DNA of 32,974 nt from NCBI RefSeq assembly GCF_900566055.1, contig NZ_UPHQ01000168.1, positions 1 through 32,974 of the forward strand, written 5' to 3'. The translations under genes and the position numbers were made by a program. Under the pieces are notes generated by a model, which was not told where the DNA came from, did no database searches, and worked only from the letters and a program-made list of their open reading frames with translations. The DNA comes from Mycobacterium innocens (lineage in GTDB: Bacteria; Actinomycetota; Actinomycetes; Mycobacteriales; Mycobacteriaceae). Numbering within the stretch: position 1 is the first letter of the stretch; the number at the start of each line of letters is the position of its first letter. Shown here in pieces: positions 1-7,953 of the stretch.

Positions 1-1
1 A

Positions 2-88
2 CTCGAACAAGCCCACAAACGCCGCCTTGCCTGGCACCGCCAGCAAAGGCACACTGAACCCATCCAGGACCCCGACGATGTTGTCTGA
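2..88 (+). CDS. C-terminal tail of an unidentified protein, cut by the window edge
   Basis: A 28-codon open frame enters from the left edge and stops at TGA 86-88. Its residues are strongly basic and then acidic (EQAHKRRLAWHRQQR, then IQDPDDVV). The composition looks like a real protein end. With transposase debris just downstream it may be part of a mobile element, but I do not recognise the family. The other frames stop sooner or read as less protein-like. Confidence 0.35.
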   Translation, partial: LEQAHKRRLAWHRQQRHTEPIQDPDDVV

Positions 89-433
89 TCAAACGCGAAT
101 CTCTATCGCAAAGTCAGAAACACCTCACAGGCGCCCGTGTCCTCGAACAACCAGGTGACGGGCGCCCGGCCTCGCCCACGGCACATGGGCCATCACCACC
201 CCGTCGACTGGACATTCCACCCGCGGCACCGCAGCCTGCAGATAGGCCTTGGCCGTGCCCACGTCCAGCGTGCGCCAACGCCGTATCCCGTCGCCGCCGT
301 CATCGGCGTTGCGCCCAAATCCTCAGATCAGCGAACCCACGGCTATGTCATAAGCTTCGATCCACGGGATGAATTGGCTTGGGTGAAGAAATACCGTGGC
401 GAACACGCGGCCGACCAACCACCTCTAGAATTA

Positions 434-562
434 TCCGAATGTGCCCGGATGTGCACGCTGCTAGAGGTGTTCAAGTCCGGCTACTACGAGTGGCGCCAGC
501 GGCCAGAAAGCCTCACCCAACGGCGCCGTGATCTACTCGCGGACAAAATCGCCGCGAACTAA
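434..562 (+). pseudogene. IS3-family transposase (orfB) N-terminal remnant
   Basis: The end of this open frame reads CARMCTLLEVFKSGYYEWRQ and then RRRDLLADKI. That is the pattern of the N-terminal HTH-like segment of IS3-family OrfB (C-x-x-L-x-V-S-x-S-G-Y-Y-x-W). The frame stops at TAA 560-562, long before the DDE catalytic core, which is not found downstream. The 300 bases upstream in the same frame do not resemble a transposase. This is therefore a broken fragment. Together with the element at the right edge and the remnant near 20.8-21.1 kb, it shows repeated IS3-type activity here. Confidence 0.65.
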
Positions 563-964
563 TTGATGCAACAACCTCCCGCCTGCCATCAACGTCTCAA
601 GCTCCACTGTGGTTGGCGGCCGGTGCCAGTGGTAGAGCACCTTTTGCCCTTTCCCGCGGTGGCTAAGCTAAGGTCCCTATCCCTGCCGGGTATGAGCGGC
701 GTCGAGACGGCGATCGGCGTCAAGCGATTCGGCAGGACATCACTCGGAGCGACGCGGCGGCATGTATGGCCAGGCTCACGCGTAGCTGATGAACGCAAAA
801 GCCAGGAAGTCGCCACGCCACGCGGACCTGAGCGCAGCCGGTTGAGGACTTTGTGCCCTAGATGCGCCGTAGACACACCGCAAGGCTTAAGACGTTGCTG
901 TCGACGCGATTCCGCGTCGGGTAGGTCATCGATTCGTGCAGACCAACCGAAGAAGGAGGCCACG
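563..964. other. Intergenic, no convincing gene
   Basis: This 402-base stretch lies between the transposase remnant and the hydrolase gene. One frame stays open through it and joins the downstream gene, but its residues (many Arg, Pro, Ser, Cys) do not look like a protein. A good ribosome site with a GTG start lies only at its end. I see no RNA gene or clear promoter. It is probably decayed IS or flanking sequence plus the promoter of the hydrolase gene. Confidence 0.5.
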
Positions 965-1804
965 GTGGCCACATTGAAGGATGAACTGACAGCCAAGGTC
1001 ATCGAATATGAGCACTGGGCCAAGCGCCGTCGGTTCGGCCGCTTCGGCCCCACCGACCGCAGACTATGGGTGCTGGCCTGCATGGACGAGCGCCTGCCGA
1101 TCAATGAAGCACTGGGCATCAACGTCGATTCGCCTGTCGCACATGGGGATGCACACTGTTTTCGCAACGCCGGGGGAATCGTCACTGATGATGCGATCCG
1201 ATCAGCGATGCTGTCGACGAATTTTTTCGGGACGACCGAGATTGTCATTGTTCAACACACCCAGTGCGGAATGTTGTCTGCAAACGCCAGGGACCTCGAG
1301 GCCTATTTCAAGGCCAAAGGTATCGACACCGATCAGCTGATCTTGGATCCGACACTGCCAGAGTTGAAGCTCGACAGGGGCGGTTTCGCCAAGTGGATCG
1401 GGATGACCGACGATGTCGACGAGTCGCTGCTAACGACGATCGAGGTTTTTGAGAACCATCCGCTTATCCCCGACGAGGTGACCATCAGCGGCTGGGTCTG
1501 GGAGGTTGAGACACGGCGCTTGCGGCCGCCCACCCGTGATCCGGCGCGCCGAGCGCGCACCGATGCGACGGCGCGCGACTATGGCGTCACCCAGCCGCAA
1601 CCTGCCCGCTGGCACTTGGGCAATGGCGGAGAAGATGTCGCCACCACGACCGACCCGGTATGCGGAATGGAGCTCGTGATCGATCGGGCGGCTGGGCACC
1701 GCGACGTCGACGGGGACCGTCGATACTTTTGCTCTCAGGTGTGCCTTGACAGCTACGACACCAATCCCGCCCGCTACCTGGTCTCCGAAACACTATCGGG
1801 ATAG
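965..1804 (+). CDS. Carbonic-anhydrase-fold CS2/COS hydrolase-like enzyme fused to a YHS domain
   Basis: This 279-residue protein has two parts. Residues about 10-190 have the beta-carbonic-anhydrase fold. The zinc ligands would be C39, H98 and C101 in CMDER and QHTQCGM, with the D41/R43 dyad. Its wording (CMDERLPINEALGI, RNAGGIVTDDAIRS, NFFGT, NHPLIP, VWEVETRRLR) is much closer to the archaeal CS2 hydrolase of Acidianus, as I remember it, than to ordinary carbonic anhydrases. That family hydrolyses CS2 or COS to H2S and CO2. Residues about 228-279 are a YHS domain (DPVCGMEL, then YFCSQVC; C233, C256, C260), usually found in copper or heavy-metal proteins. The GTG start is chosen for the AAGGAGG at 953-959. 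The gene stands alone, followed by a hairpin. An 8-residue insertion precedes GDAHCFRNAGG. The substrate is inferred and could be COS, CS2 or CO2. Confidence 0.82.
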   Translation: MATLKDELTAKVIEYEHWAKRRRFGRFGPTDRRLWVLACMDERLPINEALGINVDSPVAHGDAHCFRNAGGIVTDDAIRSAMLSTNFFGTTEIVIVQHTQCGMLSANARDLEAYFKAKGIDTDQLILDPTLPELKLDRGGFAKWIGMTDDVDESLLTTIEVFENHPLIPDEVTISGWVWEVETRRLRPPTRDPARRARTDATARDYGVTQPQPARWHLGNGGEDVATTTDPVCGMELVIDRAAGHRDVDGDRRYFCSQVCLDSYDTNPARYLVSETLSG

Positions 1805-1830
1805 GCACAACGCTCACTAAGCGAGCCGAC

Positions 1831-1855
1831 TCGCGTCCGTCCGGGCAGGACGCGA
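1831..1855 (+). terminator. Hairpin terminator candidate after the hydrolase gene
   Basis: Perfect 8-base arms (TCGCGTCC and GGACGCGA) around a 9-base loop begin 26 bases after the stop codon. No U-tract follows, as is common for mycobacterial hairpin terminators. A 12-base perfect palindrome (CTGCAATTGCAG, 1861-1872) lies just beyond it. Confidence 0.5.
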
Positions 1856-2127
1856 AAGCTCTGCAATTGCAGAAGGTCAAAGCTGTGCAGCCGGCTGATC
1901 GAGGACTTATCTCCGTTGCCGGCATGGCCGCGGTGCAGCGGTTTACCCGCAGTGGGCAGGCGCACACCCCCGTAGTCCCGGATGACCCCCTGTTGCTGCA
2001 CCGGGCCTGGCGGCTTCAAGCGGATGGATTTCGATAACCCTTCCGCCAAAACAGTCGACTGCCCGGTTTGCCCGCGGCAGTGGCAAAGTAGATATGTTGG
2101 TCCCTCTACCCCGTCCAAAGGAGGTCT
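1856..2127. other. Intergenic region ahead of pstS2-like gene
   Basis: Besides the palindrome at 1861-1872, one forward frame stays open from 1801 to the stop at 2035-2037. It reads plausibly protein-like in its second half (LISVAGMAAVQRF, then PDDPLLLHRAWRLQ), but it has no good start or ribosome site. It may be the tail of a lost gene. The last bases hold the AAAGGAGG ribosome site (2117-2124) of the next gene. Confidence 0.3.
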
Positions 2128-3234
2128 GTGAGATTCCCCCGAACCGACGTCATGAGCCTGCTGGTCATTGGCGCGCTGGTGTTATCGGGATGCGGTAGCA
2201 ACACGACTACGTCCGCTCCCCCCTCAGGACCGTCGGCGAAAGTGGACTGCGGCGGTAAGGCGGAACTCAACGCCAGCGGCGCGACCGCACAAGCGAACGC
2301 GATACAACAATTTGTCAATGCCTACGCCCACGCGTGCCCCGGTTACACGCTGGACTACGAGGCAAATGGCTCTGGCGCCGGGGTCGAACAGTTCATCAAG
2401 AGCGAGACTGATCTGGCCGGGTCCGGCGTGCCGTTGGACCCGTCGAAAGGTGAACCCAATAAGGCGGCGGCGCGATGCGCGTCCCCCGCCTGGGAGCTGC
2501 CGGCACTGTTTCAACCGATCGCGGTCACCTACCACGTCAGCGGCGTGAGTTCGCTGAAGCTGGACGCGCCCACGATGGCGAAGATCTTCAACGGCACCAT
2601 CACCCGGTGGGACGACCCGGCGATCAGGGCGCTCAATGCCGGCATCAACCTGCCCTCATCGCCCATTCGGGTCATCTTCCGCAGTGACGAATCCGGCAAC
2701 TCAGCCAACTTCCAGCAATACCTCGATGCCGCATCCAACGGTGCTTGGGGTAAAGGCGACGGCGAGACGTTCCAGGGGGGCGTCGGTGCTGGCGCCGACG
2801 GGGACAATGGGGTCACGGCGGCCCTGCAGACCACCGACGGATCTATCACCTACACCGCGTGGTCGTTCGCGCTGGGTAAAGAGTTGAACATCGCCCAGAT
2901 CATCACCTCAGCCGGGTCGGATCCCGTGTCGATCACTCCCGAGTCAGTCGGCAAGACGATCGCGGGAGCCAGGATCGTGGGTCAGGGCAATGATCTGGTG
3001 TTGGATACGTCATCGTTCCCCAAGCCAACCCAGCCCGGCGCCTACCCAATCGTCGAGCCGACCTATGAGATCGTCTGTTCTAAGTATCCGGAGTCCGCGA
3101 CGGGCACCGCTGTACGAGCGTTCATGCAAGCGATAATTGGTCCGGGACAAGAGGGCTTGGCGCAGTATGGATCCATTACACCGCCGAGCTGGCTCCAATC
3201 GCGGCTGGCAACAGCGGTGAACGCTATCTCTTGA
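2128..3234 (+). CDS. pstS2: PstS2-like phosphate-binding lipoprotein
   Basis: Surface lipoprotein expected to bind inorganic phosphate for the Pst ABC importer. It has 368 residues, close to M. tuberculosis PstS2. An N-terminal signal ends in the lipobox LVLSGC. The body carries PstS signatures: [22 protein letters not shown], the AGSGVPL phosphate loop, [27 protein letters not shown] and [14 protein letters not shown]. The GTG start sits behind a strong AAAGGAGG at 2117-2124. The kinase gene pknD follows after 17 bases on the same strand. The same pstS2-pknD pairing occurs in M. tuberculosis (Rv0932c-Rv0931c), so the two are probably co-transcribed. The permease genes pstA/pstC/pstB are not in this window, so it must work with a transporter encoded elsewhere. 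Confidence 0.92.
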   Translation: MRFPRTDVMSLLVIGALVLSGCGSNTTTSAPPSGPSAKVDCGGKAELNASGATAQANAIQQFVNAYAHACPGYTLDYEANGSGAGVEQFIKSETDLAGSGVPLDPSKGEPNKAAARCASPAWELPALFQPIAVTYHVSGVSSLKLDAPTMAKIFNGTITRWDDPAIRALNAGINLPSSPIRVIFRSDESGNSANFQQYLDAASNGAWGKGDGETFQGGVGAGADGDNGVTAALQTTDGSITYTAWSFALGKELNIAQIITSAGSDPVSITPESVGKTIAGARIVGQGNDLVLDTSSFPKPTQPGAYPIVEPTYEIVCSKYPESATGTAVRAFMQAIIGPGQEGLAQYGSITPPSWLQSRLATAVNAIS

Positions 3235-3251
3235 TCACATGAAGGAGTTCG

Positions 3252-5231
3252 ATGGCAGGCCTCAGTGAGCCAGGTCCGAGGGAAGGCTCGCTTGTCGGGC
3301 CCTATCGGCTGATGCGGCTACTGGGTCGCGGCGGAATGGGCGAGGTCTATGAGGCCGAGGACACCCGCAAACGCCGAGTGGTAGCGCTGAAGCTGATCTC
3401 CGAGCAATTCTCCGCCGACCCGGCCTTTCGCGAACGGATGCAGCGCGAGGCTGACGCCGCGGGACGCCTGACCGAGCCGCATGTGGTGCCCATCCACGAT
3501 TACGGCGAGATCGACGGGCAGCTGTATCTGGACATGCGGCTGATCGACGGTCTTTCTCTGCGCCGCATGTTGACGGCCCATGGTCCGCTGATACCGGCCC
3601 GAGCGGTGGCCATCGTGCGACAGGTCGCCGCCGCGCTGGACGCCGCGCACGCCAGCGGGGTGACGCACCGCGACGTCAAACCGGAGAACATCATTATCGG
3701 CGTCGATGACTTCGCCTATCTGGTGGACTTCGGCATCGCTCGCGCGGCAACCGATCCAGGGCTGACCCACACCGGGATGGCGCTGGGAACCTACAACTAC
3801 ATGGCTCCGGAGCGGTTCGCCGGCGACAAGGTTGACTTTCGCGCCGATATCTATTCGCTCGCATGTGTGTTGGCCGAGTGTTTGACCGGGTCACCTCCTT
3901 ATCCGGCCAGCAGCATCGAGAGGGTGATCAGCGCGCATCTGATGGAGTCTGCCCCGCGGCCCAGCCAATTGCGGCCCGGCATGGTTCCGCCGGCTCTCGA
4001 CTCCGTGATCGCCAAAGGAATGGCCAAAAACCCCGCGGAGCGCTTTCGCAGCGCCGGTGAACTGGCCGCCGCCGCCCACGATGCACTGACCACAGCCGAG
4101 CAGAACCAGGCGGCCGCGATTGCGCAGCGCGGCGAGCGAACGATCCTGTCGACCGGTACCGAGTCGGCCGCCGCCGACTCCGTCACCCAGGCCAGGCCAT
4201 GGTCGCAAATGTCAAGTTCGCCCACGGCCGAGGGCGGGTGGACACCTGCGCCTGTCAACACTGCCGGCTGGCGCGGCGGATCCAATGTGCCACGCTCCGT
4301 CAGCCCTGCGGGCCCGCCGAAGCCTGTCCCAACATCCGGCGCACGCCCGGAGCCTCGGCGCAAACGCAAGTGGATCCTGATCGGCGCCGCCGCACTGGTT
4401 GTCATCGTCGCCATCGGCGTCGCCGGATACCTGCTCAAGCCGAAACCGCAACCAGCGGCATCGACACCCGGGCAGACAGTGTTGCCGTTGACCGGGCTCG
4501 GCTTCCCCCTCTCGCCGGGAGGGGTGGCGCTGGATAACACCGGTAGCGTGTATGTCACGAGTCAAAGCATGTACGGGCGGGTGGTGAAATTGGCTTCCGG
4601 GTCGTCCACCCCGACAGTGCTGCCGTTCACCGGCCTTTACCAGCCGCAGGGGCTGGCGGTAGACGCCAACGGCACCGTGTACGTCGCCGACTTCAACAAC
4701 AGGGTGGTCAAGCTGGCGGCCGGTTCCAACACGCAGTCCGTGCTGCCGCTTACCGGACTCACATACCCGCAGGGCGTTGGCGTTGATGCCGCCGGCAATG
4801 TATACGTCGCCGACCGCGGGAACAACAGAGTGGTGAAACTGGACGCCAAATCCAACACTCAGGCTGATCTGCCGTTCACCGGCCTTAACCATCCAGATGG
4901 TGTGGCGGTGGACCCCTCGGGCATCGTTTATGTCACCGACTCGGACAACGACAGGGTGCTGAAGCTCAATCCCGGGTCGAGCACCCCGACGGAGTTGCCC
5001 TTCACCGGACTTGCCGTGCCCTCGGGTATCGCCGTGGACACCGCTGGCGCCGTCTACGTCACCGACCACGAGACCGGCAAGGTGGTCAAGCTGGATCCCG
5101 GTTCAAACACCCCGACGATACTGCCGTTCACCGGCGGCCACCCCGTGGGCGTGGCGGTCGACACCTCCAGAAAGAAGGTACTCGTCGCCGACAATGGGAG
5201 CGGCAGAGTGGTGCAGCTGGCAACGAATTAA
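3252..5231 (+). CDS. pknD: PknD-type Ser/Thr protein kinase with extracellular NHL propeller
   Basis: Transmembrane receptor kinase of 659 residues. The kinase domain (about 15-275) is complete: GRGGMGEV glycine loop (25-32), K47, HRD with catalytic D141, DFG with D159, and APE (185-187). The activation loop keeps Thr172 and Thr174, but a third Thr present in M. tuberculosis PknD is Met here. A Pro-rich juxtamembrane linker runs to one membrane helix at about 374-395. Outside the cell, six repeats of about 41 residues (LPFTGL...GVAVD...VYVTD...RVVKL) form an NHL beta-propeller sensor. The ATG follows GAAGGAG at 3241-3247. It lies directly behind pstS2, which suggests signalling linked to phosphate or to the cell surface. 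A second PknD-like gene lies at 30039. Confidence 0.93.
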   Translation: MAGLSEPGPREGSLVGPYRLMRLLGRGGMGEVYEAEDTRKRRVVALKLISEQFSADPAFRERMQREADAAGRLTEPHVVPIHDYGEIDGQLYLDMRLIDGLSLRRMLTAHGPLIPARAVAIVRQVAAALDAAHASGVTHRDVKPENIIIGVDDFAYLVDFGIARAATDPGLTHTGMALGTYNYMAPERFAGDKVDFRADIYSLACVLAECLTGSPPYPASSIERVISAHLMESAPRPSQLRPGMVPPALDSVIAKGMAKNPAERFRSAGELAAAAHDALTTAEQNQAAAIAQRGERTILSTGTESAAADSVTQARPWSQMSSSPTAEGGWTPAPVNTAGWRGGSNVPRSVSPAGPPKPVPTSGARPEPRRKRKWILIGAAALVVIVAIGVAGYLLKPKPQPAASTPGQTVLPLTGLGFPLSPGGVALDNTGSVYVTSQSMYGRVVKLASGSSTPTVLPFTGLYQPQGLAVDANGTVYVADFNNRVVKLAAGSNTQSVLPLTGLTYPQGVGVDAAGNVYVADRGNNRVVKLDAKSNTQADLPFTGLNHPDGVAVDPSGIVYVTDSDNDRVLKLNPGSSTPTELPFTGLAVPSGIAVDTAGAVYVTDHETGKVVKLDPGSNTPTILPFTGGHPVGVAVDTSRKKVLVADNGSGRVVQLATN

Positions 5232-5353
5232 CCGTGGATTCGCCATCCGATTGAGGATCGACTTCCATGGGTTGGTCGGTATTGTCGTGCCAACTGGTGG
5301 CGAACCCTGTGCCAGGCTGCGCGAGCTAACCTGAATTCTGCTGTCCCAGTCGC

Positions 5354-6055
5354 CTACAGCGAGCCCAGAATTGTTTGCATTGTCGTGATCTCTTTCTGCT
5401 GGCTGGTGACGATCGACTGCGCCATCGCAGTAGCAGGAGAGTACTGACCAGACTTAACTTCGTTTTGAGCCATGGTGATCGCGCCCTGATGGTGCTGAAT
5501 CATCTGGGTGAGGAACAGCTTGCTGGCGTCAACGCCTTGCGCGTTCTGCAGGGCCTGCATGTCTTGCTCGGACATCATCCCGTCCATCCCGCCCATCCCG
5601 GGCATCCCCGGCATGCCGCTGTGGCTCGGCATCCCGGGCATCCCGGGCATGCCGCTGTGGCTCGGCATCCCGGGCATCGTCGACGAAGGGGTCATGGCGC
5701 CCGGCGTCGTCGGCTGTCCCCACTGGTTCAGCCACGTCTGCATCTGTTGAATTTCGGGTCCCTGCGCCGACTTGATCTGGTTGGCCAGCTCGATCACGCG
5801 AGGATCGATGCCCTGCTTACCGAGAATGACATCGCTCATCTGGATAGCTTGCTGATGGTGGGCAATCATGTGCTGGGCAAACATGACGTCCTGATCATTG
5901 TGCGCCTGAGCATTCGCCGAACTCGACGCGGTCGACGCGCCGGCAGTCGTCGTCCCGGAGCCGGCCTGATTGCCGGAGCTGCCACATGCGGTCAAGGTCA
6001 GTAGCGCCATGACTGCAGCCGCAGCTGCCGAGGCGGTCAGTGATCGTTGCACCAT
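5354..6055 (-). CDS. Met-rich DUF305 lipoprotein, probable copper-responsive
   Basis: Predicted secreted lipoprotein of 233 residues with signal peptide and lipobox LTAC (Cys24). It has two DUF305 halves, each with a His-His-Gln signature (HMIAHHQQAI at 62-71 and MIQHHQGAI at 185-193), as in metal-associated four-helix bundle proteins. A Met/His-rich loop (about 121-166) with repeated MPGMPSHSG units separates them. Such Met/His clusters commonly bind Cu(I). The gene diverges from the methyltransferase gene, and a perfect RicR-type box (6101-6115) lies 45 bases upstream of its ATG. Copper induction is therefore likely. A GGAAG ribosome site precedes the ATG. The exact role (copper binding, storage or delivery at the envelope) is inferred. 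Confidence 0.85.
   Translation of the reverse strand: MVQRSLTASAAAAAVMALLTLTACGSSGNQAGSGTTTAGASTASSSANAQAHNDQDVMFAQHMIAHHQQAIQMSDVILGKQGIDPRVIELANQIKSAQGPEIQQMQTWLNQWGQPTTPGAMTPSSTMPGMPSHSGMPGMPGMPSHSGMPGMPGMGGMDGMMSEQDMQALQNAQGVDASKLFLTQMIQHHQGAITMAQNEVKSGQYSPATAMAQSIVTSQQKEITTMQTILGSL
5611..5682 (-). repeat. 36-bp tandem duplication in the Met-rich loop
   Basis: Two adjacent 36-base units (5611-5646 and 5647-5682) are identical over the first 32 bases. They encode two 12-residue MPSHSGMPGMPG-type units. The near-identity means a recent duplication or continuing slippage, so the number of Met/His metal-binding units may vary between strains. Confidence 0.85.
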
Positions 6056-6100
6056 TACGATGACTTCCTTTCAAGAACCAAGAGCAGAGTCGTTTCCACA

Positions 6101-6115
6101 TACCCGTTACGGGTA
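6101..6115. promoter_or_regulatory. RicR-type copper operator between divergent genes
   Basis: The bases TACCC GTTAC GGGTA match exactly the mycobacterial RicR palindrome TACCC-N5-GGGTA. The box lies 45 bases upstream of the DUF305 start and 49 bases upstream of the methyltransferase start, so one site can control both directions. RicR is a CsoR-family repressor that releases DNA on binding Cu(I). No such regulator gene is in this window. Confidence 0.8.
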
Positions 6116-6164
6116 GACGGTAGCAGGTGTGGGGCAGGCAGCCCCTCGAGCGAAGGAGTTCTAC

Positions 6165-6830
6165 ATGCAATCGGGCACGGAAACCGCTCGTCGACGCGGT
6201 CCGCGTTCCAGCGGGATCTCGCCAAGGGCCTACGAAATGTTGTCCGAAGCCTGGTATTTCGGCCGGCGGGCCCGCATATGGGACCATCTCGTCGCTGCGT
6301 CCGGTGCCCGGTCAGGTGAGAGAGTACTCGACCTTGGCTGCGGTGCAGGATATTTCGCGCGCCGGATCGCCCCGGTCGTGGGCCCTTCAGGAGTGGTGGT
6401 CGGGATCGATCCGTCACCGGCCTCACTGGATTACGCAGCGGCACATGCCCCGCCAAACTGCACGTTTTACCCGGCGCAAGCCCAGAATCTGCCCTTTGCC
6501 GATGCTTCGTTCGACGTGGTCGTTTCAAGTTTGACCTTCCACCACATCGCGCCTGACCGTCGTCTCGGTGCGATTCGGGAGGTGCTTCGGGTGTTGCGGC
6601 CGCGCGGGCGGGCGTGCGTTGCTGACGTCCGCCCGCCGCGGATTCAGATGCTCGAGCGGGTCATCAGCGCTGCGCATGGTCGAGCGGAGATGCGCAACAT
6701 CTTCAACCGACTCCGCGTCATGATAACCGAGACCGGATTTACGACCATCGCAACCGGGAGTGTGTCGCGACTGTGCTACATCACCGCCGAACGGCCACCT
6801 GATCTGACCGGCGCGTCCCCCAATGCCTGA
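6165..6830 (+). CDS. Class I SAM-dependent methyltransferase
   Basis: Soluble methyltransferase of 221 residues, Methyltransf_11-like. Motif I is VLDLGCGAGYFA, the acidic residue after strand 2 is in GVVVGIDPS, motif II-like AQAQNLPFADASFDVVVSS follows, and then FHHI and LRPRGRACVADV. The start at ATG 6165 is preferred over an upstream one because GAAGGAG lies at 6152-6158. The substrate is not evident; the fold covers lipids, quinones and small molecules, including metal or arsenic species. Its place opposite the DUF305 gene, behind a RicR-type box, suggests copper-inducible expression, which is unusual for such an enzyme. The His/Gly-rich gene converges on it from the other side. Confidence 0.85.
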   Translation: MQSGTETARRRGPRSSGISPRAYEMLSEAWYFGRRARIWDHLVAASGARSGERVLDLGCGAGYFARRIAPVVGPSGVVVGIDPSPASLDYAAAHAPPNCTFYPAQAQNLPFADASFDVVVSSLTFHHIAPDRRLGAIREVLRVLRPRGRACVADVRPPRIQMLERVISAAHGRAEMRNIFNRLRVMITETGFTTIATGSVSRLCYITAERPPDLTGASPNA

Positions 6831-6923
6831 TCTCCGCGACAGGCGCATCGAACGGTGCTCGATCGTCATCCGTACCGGAACCACTGGCGAGTTGAGAGGC
6901 TGCCGGGCCCGTGCCGGACTGCA

Positions 6924-7208
6924 CTAGTGTCCGCCGCCACCGTGCCCACCGCCACCATGTCCCCCCGCACCGTGCCCACCGCCAGGCCCGGAAGGACTAT
7001 GTCCCCGGCCGGGGTTGAAAGAGTCGTGGCAGTGGTTCCAGTCCCAGTTCGGACCCCAGGCGGGGTTCCAATACGCCCCAGGGCACCACGGGTCAGTCGG
7101 TAATATTCCCGGTTGTGCCTCAACGCTGGCAGCACCACCCAATCCGCCCGTGCCCAAACCCGCTGTGATCGCAACAGTAGCTGCAGCGATTGCCATCTTT
7201 TTCTTCAT
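6924..7208 (-). CDS. Small secreted His/Gly-rich protein
   Basis: A 94-residue protein with a Sec signal peptide (KKK start, hydrophobic stretch, cleavage near about residue 31). A Trp/Pro/Cys-rich middle (DPWCPGAYW, then GPNWDWNHCHD) with two Cys could form one disulfide. The tail consists of Gly-Gly-Gly-His units, a likely low-affinity metal-binding segment (Cu, Ni or Zn). The middle resembles small secreted mycobacterial proteins of unknown function. No strong ribosome site precedes the ATG. The gene lies inside the copper-related block, so periplasmic metal buffering is a reasonable inference, not a proven role. Confidence 0.7.
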   Translation of the reverse strand: MKKKMAIAAATVAITAGLGTGGLGGAASVEAQPGILPTDPWCPGAYWNPAWGPNWDWNHCHDSFNPGRGHSPSGPGGGHGAGGHGGGGHGGGGH

Positions 7209-7344
7209 ACTTCAGCGTTACCCGCGTTGCAGCACGGCAAACATCGGCATGGCCCAAGCAGTTGTCCAACGGGCCATAAGAGCGTTGTCAGACCCGCGCC
7301 GGAGTCCTCGTCATGGCGACGGGCTCGGCCTCGCGATCCGCATG

Positions 7345-7950
7345 TCAGCGGCACATGCTGGCCGGTAGCGCCGCCCCGAGGGGTGTCAATGCAGGTGCGA
7401 GGACCGCTAGATCGAAAAGGTGGCTGGCCGTCGAGCCGGGATCTTTCATCCCGGTCGACGTCGACAGCACTACGACGCTTTCGTCAGCATCGATCAAACT
7501 TTGGGCGGCGAGCTGCTGAGCGGCAAGCACCGTCAACGCCGATGCGTGATTGCATAGATGCCATCGCTGAGTTGCATACGGACGATCGCGTCATCGCTCG
7601 ATCGATTGTGCCACGGCCGTCCCGTACCTGGACAGCGTGAGAACCATGCACCGAATCCCTGCTGCGGCTGCGTAGGCGGCCACTGCTGCGCCGTAATTTC
7701 CGGTCGACTCAGCGATGACGGCCGAGGCTCCCGACGCCACCGCCTTGGTGTCGGCACCGCCGCCAGCCTGTCTTTGAATGACCGTATGGATTGCGTCGGG
7801 GGTGGTCTTTGAGTATGTATCTATGAAGTCCAAGCCGACGCCCCAGCCGATTCAACGGAATAACGGGCGTCTGACCTCCGCCCAAGCTCACTGGAGCATC
7901 CTCTGGCGACAGAGGCAGCAAATCCCGGTATCCGAAATCGGTGTCGGCTT
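7345..7950 (-). pseudogene. Decayed threonine-synthase-like pseudogene (fold-type II PLP enzyme)
   Basis: Three frames together spell a shortened threonine-synthase-like enzyme. The first, ending about 7780, gives FGYRDLLPLSPEDAPVSLGG, then GQTPVIPLNRLGRRLGL and YILKD. A second frame gives ASAVIAESTGNYGAAVAAY and AAGIRC, the PLP phosphate-loop region. A third, ending at about 7345, gives ESVVVLSTSTGMKDPG, the family C-terminal signature. At least two frameshifts separate the parts, the catalytic Lys context is scrambled, and about 150 central residues are missing (only about 600 bases remain against about 1100 expected). The 5' end abuts the stop of the copper ATPase gene. It cannot make an active enzyme. 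Confidence 0.8.
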
Positions 7951-7953
7951 TGG

